Assembly: GCF_028372415.1 (NCBI RefSeq)
Contig: NC_092874.1
Span: 114,472,744 to 114,536,743, forward strand
DNA from: Notamacropus eugenii
Taxonomy: Eukaryota > Chordata > Mammalia > Diprotodontia > Macropodidae
Reading direction: 5' to 3'
DNA: 64,000 nucleotides
Shown: piece by piece, positions 53,950-64,000 of the stretch
How the letters are laid out: each line of letters starts with the position of its first letter
Numbering within the stretch: position 1 is the first letter of the stretch
Position numbers and translations under genes: made by a program
The notes under the pieces: model-generated
What the model was told of the DNA's origin: nothing
Database searches by the model: none
Seen by the model: the letters and a program-made list of their open reading frames with translations, nothing else

Positions 53950-54345
53950 TCCTAAAAGAAAATCCCCACCCTAGTCTGGCCTATTAGCTCCTTTGCCTCT
54001 GTTACTTGCTTATACCTGCCTCTGTTAGACAATAGACTCTTTTTTGCTACATTTCATCTATGATATATTCCATTTAGCCTCTACTTATGGGATGTACAAG
54101 GGGATGTTAGCCTTCCTTCAGGGCCCACACTACATCCCATCTCTTCCACTGATCTCTCATTTCCTGAAGGATGTGTTGCATTTAGCACACAATTTAGCAT
54201 GCAGAGACTCTATCTAACCTCTTTCATATATAAGCTTTATCCCTCCCTCTCCCCCTCCCCCCAAAAAATTGAGTTGTAAACTCCTTGAGGACTGAGTCTT
54301 TGTTATATTTCTTTAGAACTATCAACGATACTGTCTCCTATTGGC
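53950..54345 (+). mobile_element. L2 LINE 3' relic
   Basis: It contains accctagtctggcctattagc, gttacttgcttatacctgcc and ttgtaaactccttgaggactgag, decayed L2. Confidence 0.5.
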
Positions 54346-55109
54346 TTTTTTCAACACAACTCCTCCCCCACTCCCTTTCTACCCCAGCCTCCACCATGCA
54401 AGGATCACTAAAATGGTTTCGAGTCTCCATCCCCACAGCTTAAACCAGACCGGTGGGTACAAGTGGTCTAGGCAGGGACAAGGATTTGGGAGAAAGAAGA
54501 GGGCAGGAGGGTGGGCGTTCCTCTGGAGAAAGGGGAGGAGATGGGGGTGGCGTGTAGAGGCAAAATTAAGTTGGGGTGTTCACAATTGCTCAGACAGAGC
54601 CCTGATTTCATAATAACGTTTATCCCTGTTCTCCTCTGTGGAGGTTCACTGTAATTCTTCTGCAGCGCTTCCACTTCTCTGCTGACCCTCTCTAGCCTAC
54701 TGGCACATCAGCCCATGAGGGAGCTTTTGGTATCCAGGTTAGATGACTTCTCATGCCCCTTGCAGCTCTAAATCTCTGATCTTAGGTATTCTCTTTCAAA
54801 ATAAAAAAACCTTAAACATTGTGCCCTGATTGCTTCCCTCCCCTGTCACACAATGGTCCTTTCAGTCATTCCCGTCCCTGCATATTTCTGCGAGTTCCAA
54901 ACCCAAGGTGGAAGAGCCAAAATGGAGAATTTGATGACCTGCTTTAGAGTTTCACTGTCCTCCCAAACAGTTGTTCTAAAAATCCTTCGGCTGAACGTTG
55001 AATTCAGCCGTGACCCCTCTGATTCAGCCACCCCTTTCCCTGCTTTCTCAGCTCTTTAACTTGCTGGTTCCGTCCCAGCCAGCCAGCACGCATGTTCTAT
55101 CTCTAGCCC

Positions 55110-55890
55110 TAGAGCCACGTTATCTGTCCACGTCGAGAAACGAGTAGACACAGCAGGGATTCTCTCATGCAGTTGGCCGTCCCTTGTAGCCAGTTCTCTT
55201 CTGTTTTGTGTTTTGGCTTCCCCAGGCACAGACAGAAATACAGGTAACATCTGTCCCTGACACTTCGGAGAGTCCCACCTGCGCCCACCTGAAGCTTAAC
55301 AAACGTGCGGAGCGCTGGACGCGCCCCTGGGCAGTGCATGCACAGTGCGTCCGTGCGCGAATGCCTTCCTAGAGACCAGCGCGGGCTGTCTGCGGCAGAC
55401 GGCGGCACCCACACGCAGACGGGCAGGGGTGCCCGCCCCAGCACTCAAGCTGGCACTGCCCGACACCAAGACGCTGCTTCTCAGACACGCAAGGAGACCT
55501 ACACCCTCACCTACACAGGCCTGGGGGGCCCAGCCGACAGCCCCCTAAAGTGCAGCCCTCCCTCGCCGCCTCCCCGGCCCAGCCGCCCGGCCACCCCACA
55601 CACCAGCAAACCCAGCCTGGGCAGCTGGAATCCAGCTGCTTCCGCCCGCGACCCTGGGCAGAAAATGCGGCTCCCGGACCCATGACAGCTGACCAATCCC
55701 GGCCGGTCCGTGGACTTGCACACAGCCAATAAGAACGCGCAACTGCCGGGCCAATGGGAGCGTGGCGGGACTGGTACAATGTAGCAAGTTCCCGAGGCGC
55801 GGGGAGAAAAAGACGAGGGGGGAACTGAAGGAGACTTGGAGAATTTCAGGGGAACGACCTTGTTTGAGCTCCTGACCTTGCCTGTTGTCT
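55110..55890. promoter_or_regulatory. CpG island, likely promoter
   Basis: This is the only CpG-dense stretch in the window, with many CG and GC-rich words such as gacgcgcccctgg, gtgcgcgaatg and ccgaggcgcgggg. It lies about 6 kb upstream of the STRA8 ATG exon, consistent with a STRA8 5' non-coding exon, and may also serve a divergent gene (WDR91 lies head to head with STRA8 in human, from memory). Donor-like sites exist on both strands (minus AG|GTGAGG at 55510-55512; plus CT|GTGAGT at about 55890). The long open frames here reflect GC content and match no protein I know. Confidence 0.7.
55693..55755. promoter_or_regulatory. Three CCAAT boxes (NF-Y type)
   Basis: CCAAT occurs at 55693-55697, 55726-55730 and 55751-55755, spaced 33 and 25 bases, all on the plus strand. 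Clustered CCAAT boxes in a CpG island are typical of NF-Y-driven, often bidirectional, promoters. Confidence 0.6.
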
Positions 55891-55911
55891 GTGAGTATGT
55901 GTGAGTGGGTG

Positions 55912-55971
55912 AGATAGATAGACAGACAGACAGGTAGGTAGATAGATAGATAGATAGACAGAGAGATAGAT

Positions 55972-56037
<66 letters not shown>

Positions 56038-56450
56038 GATAGATAGATAGATGATAGATAGATAGATGATGGATAGATAGATAGATAGATGGATAGAGAT
56101 GATAGAGATTGATAGATGATAGGTACAGATAGATAGTAAGGCAGATAGGTAGATGACAGGTAAATGAATAAAGAAATAGATGATATAGATTGATGAGTAG
56201 GTAGATGATAGATGGATAGATAGATAGATAGATAGAAAGATAGATAGATAGACAGATGGATAGAGATGATAGATAGATGATGGATAGAGATGAGAGAGAT
56301 TGATAGATGATAGGTACAGATAGATAAGAAGGCAGATAGGTAGATGATAGGTAAACGAATAAAGAAAGAGATGATATAGATTGATGAGTAGGTAGATGAT
56401 GGATGGATAGAGAGATAGATGATAGATACAGATAGATTGATAAATGCTAA
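55912..56450. repeat. GATA tetranucleotide microsatellite field
   Basis: About 540 bases of gata units with gaca, gatg and ggat variants. The purest run is about 55930-56040. Inside it a complex segment of about 130 bases is duplicated (56091-56221 and 56282-56410). It starts only about 20 bases after the CpG island. Confidence 0.96.
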
Positions 56451-56459
56451 ATGGAGGAT

Positions 56460-57490
56460 GGATATAGACACAAATAATTTATTCACATCTGTAGAAAAGA
56501 ATGATAGCAGGCTTCATCTGTTATATATGCCATTCATTTAACATTTTTGAGAGATCCATAGTATGTCAGGTTCTATAAATATTAAATGAAAAGATGATAA
56601 AATATATGTAGGAGAAAAAAGAAGAAAGCTTTGACAAGGGAGATGGGAATGAGTTGAGATAAAGGAAGAAATAAAAGAAGAAAAAATACAGAAGTTCTGC
56701 TGAGAATGTAAAAATTTTTAAGTATATTATTTAAAGTACATGTTAAAAAAGTGAGAAAGTGGTGAGATATAGGAGGTAGGTCTGTGGTTGATCATATATG
56801 TATGTATCCACAGTATCCAGGAGAGACTTGAGTTTAAGTAAATACATATAATTGTAAGGATGTTTTTGTAAAGCTCCATTTTAAGGGATAGCTTTTCTTA
56901 CATCATAAATTCTGATTTTTATTTGGGCAGATATGGTCCCCACACTTTCAGGGGGTAGGAACCCATGTAGAAAATTCCCCTTCCCCTCAATTCCTACATA
57001 CTCCTTGCCTTCTTTGGAGAGTCCTTTGTTTTTTGTCCTGGAGTAAACATCTTGGAATGTTCTTAGGATCCTTATTATGGGGTATTTGTGTCATACTGAA
57101 AAATTGGAGACTCAAAGGGTTCACCCTCAGGGAAGAGAGGAGCAAATTATGTTGTTATGGAATCATAGAATGCTAGAGTTTAGAGGTAGATCATCTGGTC
57201 TAATCTCCTCATTTTAACTTACTTAACAAGAATGTGTATTATGTCAACACAAGGAAGGATGTGTGTGAAATGATGGTGTAGGACAAAGTTGGAAGTCAGA
57301 ATAATCCATATATACTGATTAAAAACATGTAGAAATCTCTGTATGTGTGGAACAAGGTTTAGAAATGACAGTGGAGATGGATATAAATAGAATTCAGTTT
57401 GGAATAGAGGCTTTCTTCATGCAAGATATATGTTCACAATAAATTTATATATAATCAGAATAATGAGTATGTATCTACAATCTGATTTGT
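56460..57490. other. Unassigned sequence
   Basis: I see no gene or confident transposon. A MIR-type phrase (atcatagaatgctagagtttagagg) occurs near 57161. Confidence 0.4.
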
Positions 57491-57494
57491 TTGT

Positions 57495-57790
57495 TTATAC
57501 TAGATGCCTTTTCTCTAGAGAGTGTCCTCACTTTTCAGTCTAATCCATCCCACTCTAACAAATTCATAGAACTCCTTTTATCAAATCATCCCTCTCTGCT
57601 CAAGTATTTGCAATGAATGCTTATCACTTATCATAAATGACAAATCTAAACTCCTTAGCCTAGCAGTCAAGACTGATGTCAACTCTACCCATGACCACAT
57701 ACAGCCCTATCTCCAAACTCTGGGCTTTTCTATGCTTTGTTCTTCTTTCTAGTCTTTCTTCTTCCTTTTTCTATTCATGAAGTTTATTGA
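57495..57790 (+). mobile_element. L2 LINE 3' relic
   Basis: It contains aaactccttagcctagcagtcaagac, catacagccctatctcc and gggcttttctatgctttgttc. Confidence 0.6.
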
Positions 57791-57810
57791 AATGTCTAAA
57801 TCCTTCTAAT

Positions 57811-58013
57811 GTTCAGTCATTTTTCAGTTGTATCTAACTCTTCGTGACCCTGCTTGGGGTTTTCTTGGCAGAAATCCTGGAGTGGTTTGTCATTTCCTTC
57901 TGTAGCAAAAGGAGGAAACTGACCTGCAGCTTGTAAGTTTCTGACACTGGATTTGAACTTAAATCTTCCTGACTTGAGGCCCTCCGATCTATCCACTGTG
58001 CCACCTACCTTCC
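57811..58013 (-). repeat. Marsupial SINE
   Basis: The inverted copy includes gttcagtcatttttcagttgt, ttcgtgaccctgcttggggttttc and a ccactgtgccacctacc end. Its middle is shortened. Confidence 0.85.
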
Positions 58014-58954
58014 TGGTTCATGCTTTAAAATAATAGAATTTTGAGAACTGGAAGGAATCTCACACCTCCCTTCTCCTGACATGTTTTACATGTGGAAACT
58101 GAGGCCTCAGAAAAAATAAGTAAAGCAAAATATTTTCTTTAGAGCACCCTATTAAAAGCCTTAGGGGAAAGTTGTTAGGAAAAGATGAGAAGGGCAGAGG
58201 TCAAAGAAAGGTCAGAATCTCCGATGAGAACTAGAACATTAAGGAGACGAAAATCTTCTGCAGCCTTTATAAAAGCAATCCAGGACATACCTTTGCCAAT
58301 CTCACTTTTCCTTCAAACCAAATATATATTTTCAAATCTATATTTTCAAACTCCCAGGGAACATCAATGGGATGGAAAAAGACTTGATGGGGCACCAGGA
58401 AGTTTGTTTGAATGATTCTGGTGGGAATTGAATGTTCTCCTGTCAACACTTTCTAGCATCTCTGAGAGACAAAGCCAGATGTCTTCCAAACTAGGTACCC
58501 TAAGATGCTTCAAAAGGTGGCACCTCCTTCCTCTTCTCCCCCAAAGTAATATCCCTAGGGGGAGTGGAGCTATTCATTTTAGTTCAGCATTGGTGTGTAG
58601 GTGGACAGAGTCTTTGGTCAGAGGGAAGGTCTGTTTTAATTGTGAAAGTGTTTGGTCATAATAGGTCATAGTAGCAGGGTTTTTGTAAATCTACATTTTA
58701 AAAGTGCAGGTTAGCTCATACTGAAATATAGCTGCACTGAAATGAAAAGGAAACAAATGGAGGGCATGAAAAAACATTATCAAAGTTAGATTGTTTTATA
58801 GTTCATAGAAAAAAGGAAGGCACTTTGAAGTTTGCAGTTTAGCAGTTTGGAATGCAAAGTATGGCCAATGAATAGGCTGTTGGAAATTCCACAGAAATGG
58901 TTATATACTTATTCCACCATAACTTGACAATTCAGTCACTCACCTACAGTATTT

Positions 58955-59088
58955 CACCAGCAAATGCGAGAAAAATGACTAAGTTGGGCATACGCTTTGA
59001 CCTAGTCTTCCCACCACTGGCATATACCCCAAGGAGGTCAAAGGCAAAAATAAAGGTCCTCTCTCTCTCTCTCTTTCTGTACACACAA

Positions 59089-59124
<36 letters not shown>

Positions 59125-59640
59125 TCAAATAGTCATAGCAATGGTCTTTATGCTAGCAAAAAACTGGACAGAAAGTAGTTGCTCATATACTGGGGAAGTG
59201 GACTTTGGTATATGAGAGCAGTGGATGTAGTAGATAAATTATAGATATGGAAAATTCAGAGGAACATAGGAAGGTTTGTATGAATGAACAGGGGGGAAAA
59301 GGAGCAGAACCAGATCATTATATGCAATGACTGTAACAGTGCAGATCAAAAGGAAGCCAAAATCTAGATAAATGAAAAAAGCATGGATGATCCTGGAGAA
59401 TGTACGATGAAACATACCTCCCTCCTCACGGTAGAGATGTAGGACACTATTACGACAGAATTTCGAATGTGTTCTCAGGTGGACTTACTGGTTTTGCTTA
59501 ATGTTTTTACTTTTTTGCAGAAGTGGGGTTCAAACTGGAAGTGGGTAAGGAGGGCTTTTTGTCTTTTTTTCCTGAAGTGGTTGTGATATAATTGGGGAAA
59601 AGGAAGGGAGTTAACAAAATGTAGGGATAAAGAGTGGACC
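58955..59640 (+). mobile_element. L1 ORF2 3'-end relic
   Basis: Plus-strand phrases catataccccaaggaggtc, aaaaactggacagaaagtag and tatactggggaagtggac match L1 ORF2 near its end in decayed form. A CT and CA microsatellite (59060-59123) has expanded inside it. Confidence 0.65.
59083..59123. repeat. CA microsatellite
   Basis: About 40 bases of ac units following a ct run. Confidence 0.95.
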
Positions 59641-59757
59641 TGTGATTTCATTAGTATAAGGAACTCAGTATCAGTATTAGTGTAAGTGCAGGTGAGGGAA
59701 CTCCTCTATTAATGTAGGTCAGCAGTGTCTTCAATTTATAGTCTTAGTTGCCTAGAT

Positions 59758-59952
59758 CAGTGGTGTCAGACTCAAAAAGAAAGGAGGGCCATTAATCAGT
59801 ACGTTAAGATCCTGCCAGCAGCATATTGACTTAGTTTTAAAATGTATTTTATTCATGTTTTGTTGTATCGTTATTTATTTTATTAAATGTTCCCCATTTA
59901 CATTTTAATCTGGTTGGAGACAGTGAAGAGTGCCTTGTGTTTGACACCTCTG
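59758..59952. mobile_element. hAT-type miniature element (Charlie-like)
   Basis: 195 bases with near-matching ends, CAGTGGTGTCAGACTCAA and the complement CAGAGGTGTCAAACACAA. It is flanked by the eight-base sites gcctagat and ctttagag, a decayed duplication fitting the hAT preference nTCTAGAn. The interior is AT-rich and non-coding. Confidence 0.8.
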
Positions 59953-60369
59953 CTTTAGAGCTCTGAGAATTAAAATGACTTGATTACATTGTTCAGGATG
60001 TCAGAGGCTAAACTTAAACCCAGATCTTCCTGACCTTGAAAGTCGTTCTCAATTCACTGTTCCACACACTCTCTCATCAATAAAAGGAAATTTTTAAAAG
60101 AGTAAAGAACAATGCTTTAAAAAGCATCATGCCACCAATATCTTTTATGTTGAAAGCTCATTTGCCCAGAAAAACTAATTTTCCCTTCTGGAGTTTAATT
60201 GGGAGGATGCCTGTGATTTCTTTAATCAACCAAATAGCCCAAGTGTTATTCTGGGCTTGCAGTATTTTTTTTTTTTGGAGGAGGATTGGGGGAAAGAATG
60301 GAAGGGCTGTGCTTAGGGCCCTGATTGTATTAAACACATTAAAATGAGGTATTAGTTTTCCTAGAATTT

Positions 60370-60530
60370 TAGGATTTAGAACTGACAGATACCTAAAAGA
60401 TCATGTAGTCCAGCTGTTTCATTTTACAGAATAGGAAACTCAGTGTTAGTGCAATGAAATACCCTGCTTGAGGCCAGGATTCAAGCCTGAAAATCAGGTC
60501 CTCAGATTCCAGGACAAGACCAGCCTGGGA
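60370..60530. repeat. MIR-type relic
   Basis: It contains gatcatgtagtccagctgtttc, attttacagaataggaaactcag and gaggccaggattcaagcc. Confidence 0.5.
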
Positions 60531-60544
60531 GAAATTCTTGTATT

Positions 60545-62100
60545 ATCCTGATTGTATTTCCACAGTACTCAAGTTGGTTGTTTCTGGCTGCTTGCAATAT
60601 TTTCTCCTTGACTTGGGAACTCTGGAATTTGGCTACAATATTCCTAGGAGTTTTTCTTTTCAAATCTCTTTCAGGAGGTGATCAGTGGGTTCTTTCAATG
60701 TTTATTTTACCCTTTGGTTCTAGAATATCAGGGCAGTTTTCCTTGATAATTTCAAGAAAGATGATGTCTAAGCTCTTTTTTTGATCATGGCTTTCAGGTA
60801 GTCCCATAATTTTCGAATTGTCTCTCCTGGATCTATTTTCCAGGTCACTTGTTTTTCCAATGAGATATTTTACATTATCTTCCATTTTTTCATATTTTTG
60901 GTTTTGTTTTGTAATTTCTTAGTTTCTTATAAAGTCATTACCTTCCATCTGTTCTATTCTAATTTTTAAAGAACTATATTCTTCAGTGAGTTTTTGAACC
61001 TCCTTTTCCATAGGGCTAATTCTGCTTTTTAAAACATTCTTCTCTTCTTTGCCTTTTTGAACCTCTTTTGCCAATTGAGGTAGCCTATTTTTAAAGGTGT
61101 TATTTTCTTCAGCAATTTTGGGGTCTCCTTTCATAAGCTGTTGACTTGCTTTTCATGATTTTCTTGAATTGCTCTCATTTCTCTTTCCAATTTTTCCTCC
61201 ACCTCTCTTACTTGATTTTCAAAATTCTTTTTGAGCTCTTCCATGGCCTGGCACCATTGCATATTTATTTTGGAGGTTTTGGATGGAGGAGCCTTAACTT
61301 TTATGTCTTTCTTTCATGGTAAGCATTGTTCTTCCTCATCAGAAAGGATGGAAGAAATTACCAGTTCACCAAGAAAGTAACCTTCTATAGTCTTATTTTC
61401 CCCCCCTTTTTGGCCATTTCCCCAGCCAGTTACTTGCCTTTTGAGTCCTTTATCAAGAGGAGGATATACTTTGGGGACCTGTAAGTTCTCAGTTCCTCCA
61501 TGGTGGCACAATGAAGGGAGAGGAATTTACTCCTCTCCTGGCCTGCACTCTGGTCTGGGAGCTACCAGAGATTTTCTGCCCAGGATATGCAAGTAGAATT
61601 CCCTTTTTAGAGCCTCTACCAGTTCCACCATGCCAGCCATCACTCTTCCCCACCCCAGGGTTAACACTCAGGGCTGAGACCCAGATAAGGGGCTCAGTTC
61701 CCCCAGATGCTTTAGGCAGATGGCTCCAAAAATGGACGTTGCTGCTGCTGCCAACACCTCTACCTGGGGCCAGGGCTAGGGAAGGCTCTTGCTCCCTTCT
61801 CACCCATGTGAAAAAGCTTTCTCACTGGCCTTTGAAACTGTCTTTGGTGTTTGTGGGTTGAGGCATCTGAGAACCACAGCTGCTGCCAGGGATTCTACCG
61901 CCGAAGCCTGTTCCAGTCCTGCTCCTGCTGGTGCCACATGGCCAAGACTGGTCTGGGCTCCATGAGCTGCGCTGTGCTCAGCTCCATGCCCTGTGCAATA
62001 GACCTTTCTTGTCAGCCTCTTAGGCTACCTTGGACTGGAAATCTCTTTCACTCTGTCATTTTGTGGCTTTTGCTGCTCTAGAATTTGTTTAGAGTAATTT
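60545..62100 (-). mobile_element. L1 LINE 5' part: ORF1 fragment and 5' UTR
   Basis: The minus-strand translation gives SDLENRSRRDNSKIMGLPES and PKGKINIERTH, the RNA-binding core of L1 ORF1p, preceded (60919-61134) by a Glu/Lys-rich coiled coil (LAKEVQKGKEEKNVLKSRIS). From about 61310 rightward is GC-richer 5' UTR-like sequence. ORF2 and the 3' end are missing, so this is an unusual 3'-truncated fragment. Confidence 0.8.
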
Positions 62101-62149
62101 TTTACAGGTATTTTATGAGCTGTGGGGGAAGACCTAGAGTAGATGCATC

Positions 62150-62880
62150 TTTCTACTCTGCCCCAATTCTGCTTTTTTAAAGAACTTCTTTCCTTCACTG
62201 ATGTTTTTTTACCATTGTGCCAATTCCATTTTTTAAGATGCTATTTTCTTCAGATTTTTTGTGCCTTTTTATTTTTTTACCAAGGTGTGAATTCTATTTT
62301 TCATAATTTTCTTCCATCATTGTCATTTCTTTTCCCAATTTTTCTTCTGCCATTGATCTCTTTCTTTAATTCTTCCAGGAATTCTTATTGGGTTTAGGTA
62401 AAATTAACAGTTTTCTTTGAGACTTGCTTGGTTACATTGTCACATGGTTACACTGTCTTCCTCTAAGTTTGTGTGTTGGTCTTCCTTGCTGCAGTAGTAA
62501 CTTTCTATGATCAAGTTCTTTTTTTGTCATTGTTTCCTGATTTTTCCAGCCTTTTTCTTGACTTTGAACTCTATGTTAAAGTTGAGTTCTACTCACCCAG
62601 GATTTAGAGCTTTTTCATGCTGCTGTTTTCAGAGCTGGTTCTGGAAGTCTGCAAGTTTTCAGTGGTTCCAGGTGGTGTGATTGGGGAGAGGTGTGGTCAC
62701 TGCTGTCCTGGTCTGTATTCTCCTCTTTACCCAGAAAGGATCCCTGGTCTCCACAAGTCATGAGTACTAGCATTCTTCTCAGCCCTGGAGCTGTGACCAG
62801 ATTCCCTGATCTCCTGTGTCCACAAACACTAGTGCTCCTCTCTGGTAACAGACCCCAGAGGCAGTAAGGACATGAAAAAT
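62150..62880 (-). mobile_element. Second, older L1 5' part
   Basis: 62160-62400 repeats the ORF1 coiled-coil type sequence in more decayed form. 62420-62880 resembles the 5' UTR of the neighbouring copy (ttcagtggttccaggtggtg against ctcagttcctccatggtggc). Same orientation as 60545-62100. Confidence 0.6.
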
Positions 62881-62914
62881 TGGGAGACTAGAGGAGTCTC
62901 TCAGTTCAGTGTGG

Positions 62915-63090
62915 TACAGAGGCATTTGGTGCCAGAGGGCTTTGGTTCAAAACCCATTTCCACTGCTAACAATATGTAGGACTCTAGAAAAATCATTTAA
63001 CCTCAGTGGGTCTCAGCTTCCTTATCTGTAAAAATTGGATGTTCTTGAAGGTCTTCTCTCGTTCTGAATCTATGCTTCTACAAACTCTGA
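62915..63090 (+). repeat. MIR-type relic
   Basis: It contains ggtacagaggcatttgg, ggttcaaaacccatttcc, tcagcttccttatctgtaaa and ggtcttctctcgttctgaatc. Confidence 0.6.
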
Positions 63091-63094
63091 AATT

Positions 63095-64000
63095 ACTTGA
63101 CTGACGTATTTGGCACCTATACTTTCCCCACTCCCACCCAGATCCTGAAAATAGTCATTGTGCCCTTCTCCTTGGAGGCTTTAAAAGCAGGCCCTCTGTT
63201 CCCACAGTTCTTTCCCAGACCCTCCTAATGACTCACAGAACCCCATCATGCAAGATAATCAATATCTGAAGAGGTAAGCGCATTGCCCAATACTGGTTTG
63301 AGGCCTGAATTTATGATCTGTGAAATTTCTTTTACAGCTTAAATGACTCAGGCCTCCTGGGGTAGAGGGCTTATTTCCTCCTGCTTAGGAATACTGTAGA
63401 GAAATTCATTTCAGTTGTCATCCTGTTTGAATAATAACAACTCATCCTAATAGTGCTTATGGTTTTATAAAAGACTTTCTTCAACAATCCTATGAAGTAT
63501 GTAACATAAAATTATAACCCCCTACTTTACAGATGAGGAAAGTGATATGCAAGAAGTAAATGGCTGTGCCCAACATCATGCAGTTAATTTAATAAAGAAT
63601 TAATTTTCAGGCTCTCCAGCCTGTAATGCAAGTGTACAAAAGAAATTAGTCTATATCCTCAAAATGCTAGTAAATATTGCAGCTGGGGTTTGAACCCAAA
63701 TCTCTTCAAATTCCAAGTAGACAATTTCTGTGACAGGGGATGCTCTCTTGACTCTTTGGAATCCATTCTTTACAACCCACACTCCACAGAGAGTATATTT
63801 ATCAGAGTCATGGAGAACTTCCCTGTAAAATCCAGAAATATCTCCACTTTCCTTGGTCTCTTTTGTACTTTCAGATCTCCTTTCTGATAATGAGATCTAT
63901 CAGTTCTGCTGCCTATCCTTGTGGTTATTTCCTCTACCAGCATCTTCCTCAGCCTTTACTTCCAAACATCACCTCCAACTCTGCAGGGACAAGTAGGCCT
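63095..64000. other. Unassigned sequence to the window end
   Basis: An inverted MIR body (actttacagatgaggaaagtg, gcagctggggtttgaaccc) lies at about 63470-63720. I see no gene. Confidence 0.4.

Noticed and set aside
55305-55800. Several overlapping open frames in the GC-rich island
   Set aside because: They are Pro/Arg-rich, appear on both strands and match no domain; this is expected from base composition in a CpG island.
55545-56486. 313-codon open frame with Ile-Tyr-Leu-Ser repeats (minus)
   Set aside because: It is the translated GATA microsatellite, not a protein gene.
61511-61861. 116-codon open frame rich in Pro and Leu
   Set aside because: It lies in L1 5' UTR-like sequence and matches no known protein.
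56460-64000. WDR91, expected head to head with STRA8 from human gene order
   Set aside because: I found no sequence resembling its N-terminal exon on the plus strand here; it probably lies right of the window.

Overview
The window is mammalian nuclear DNA, almost certainly from a marsupial. The evidence is a dense scatter of one CORE/tRNA-type SINE (phrases 'gcagctaggtgg', 'gtgaccctgggcaagtca', 'aaactgaggcaaac') typical of metatherian genomes, many L1, L2 and L3/CR1 relics, hAT and Tc1/mariner-like miniature elements, and two vertebrate genes with short exons and canonical GT..AG introns. The species cannot be fixed from the sequence alone.

Layout: (1) 1-5609 is a broken class I endogenous retrovirus on the minus strand, lying where the upstream part of the first gene is expected to be intronic. 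(2) 6085-21166 (+) holds the nine last coding exons of a SLC23-family nucleobase/ascorbate transporter. The NAT signature begins with Gln instead of the Pro of the vitamin C carriers, and the neighbour is STRA8, so I call it SLC23A4 (SNBT1), the sodium-dependent nucleobase transporter whose human counterpart is a pseudogene. All nine exons are open and in phase. The N-terminal exons lie left of the window or were not recognised. (3) 22705-49205 (-) is a full eight-exon coding set for STRA8, the retinoic-acid-induced meiotic-entry factor, predicted at 342 residues, with its bHLH and a C-terminal RB-binding-type LxCxE motif. The two genes converge tail to tail with 1.5 kb between stop codons. 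(4) 49.2-55.1 kb is repeat-rich sequence 5' of the STRA8 ATG exon. (5) 55.1-55.9 kb is a CpG island with three CCAAT boxes, a likely promoter for STRA8 or a divergent neighbour. (6) 55.9-56.45 kb is a GATA microsatellite field. (7) 56.5-64 kb has no gene I can support and holds L2, L1 (two head-end copies in tandem), hAT and SINE relics.

The genes are not an operon and act in unrelated processes: one is an epithelial solute carrier, the other a germ-cell meiosis regulator. Their adjacency is conserved gene order. I found no CRISPR, tRNA or rRNA gene, and no convincing novel multi-gene system. The points worth a second look are the intact SLC23A4 with an Ala-bearing NAT signature, the compact STRA8 with a conserved LxCxE, the CCAAT-rich island, several transposon insertions with readable target-site duplications, and some unexplained local duplications.
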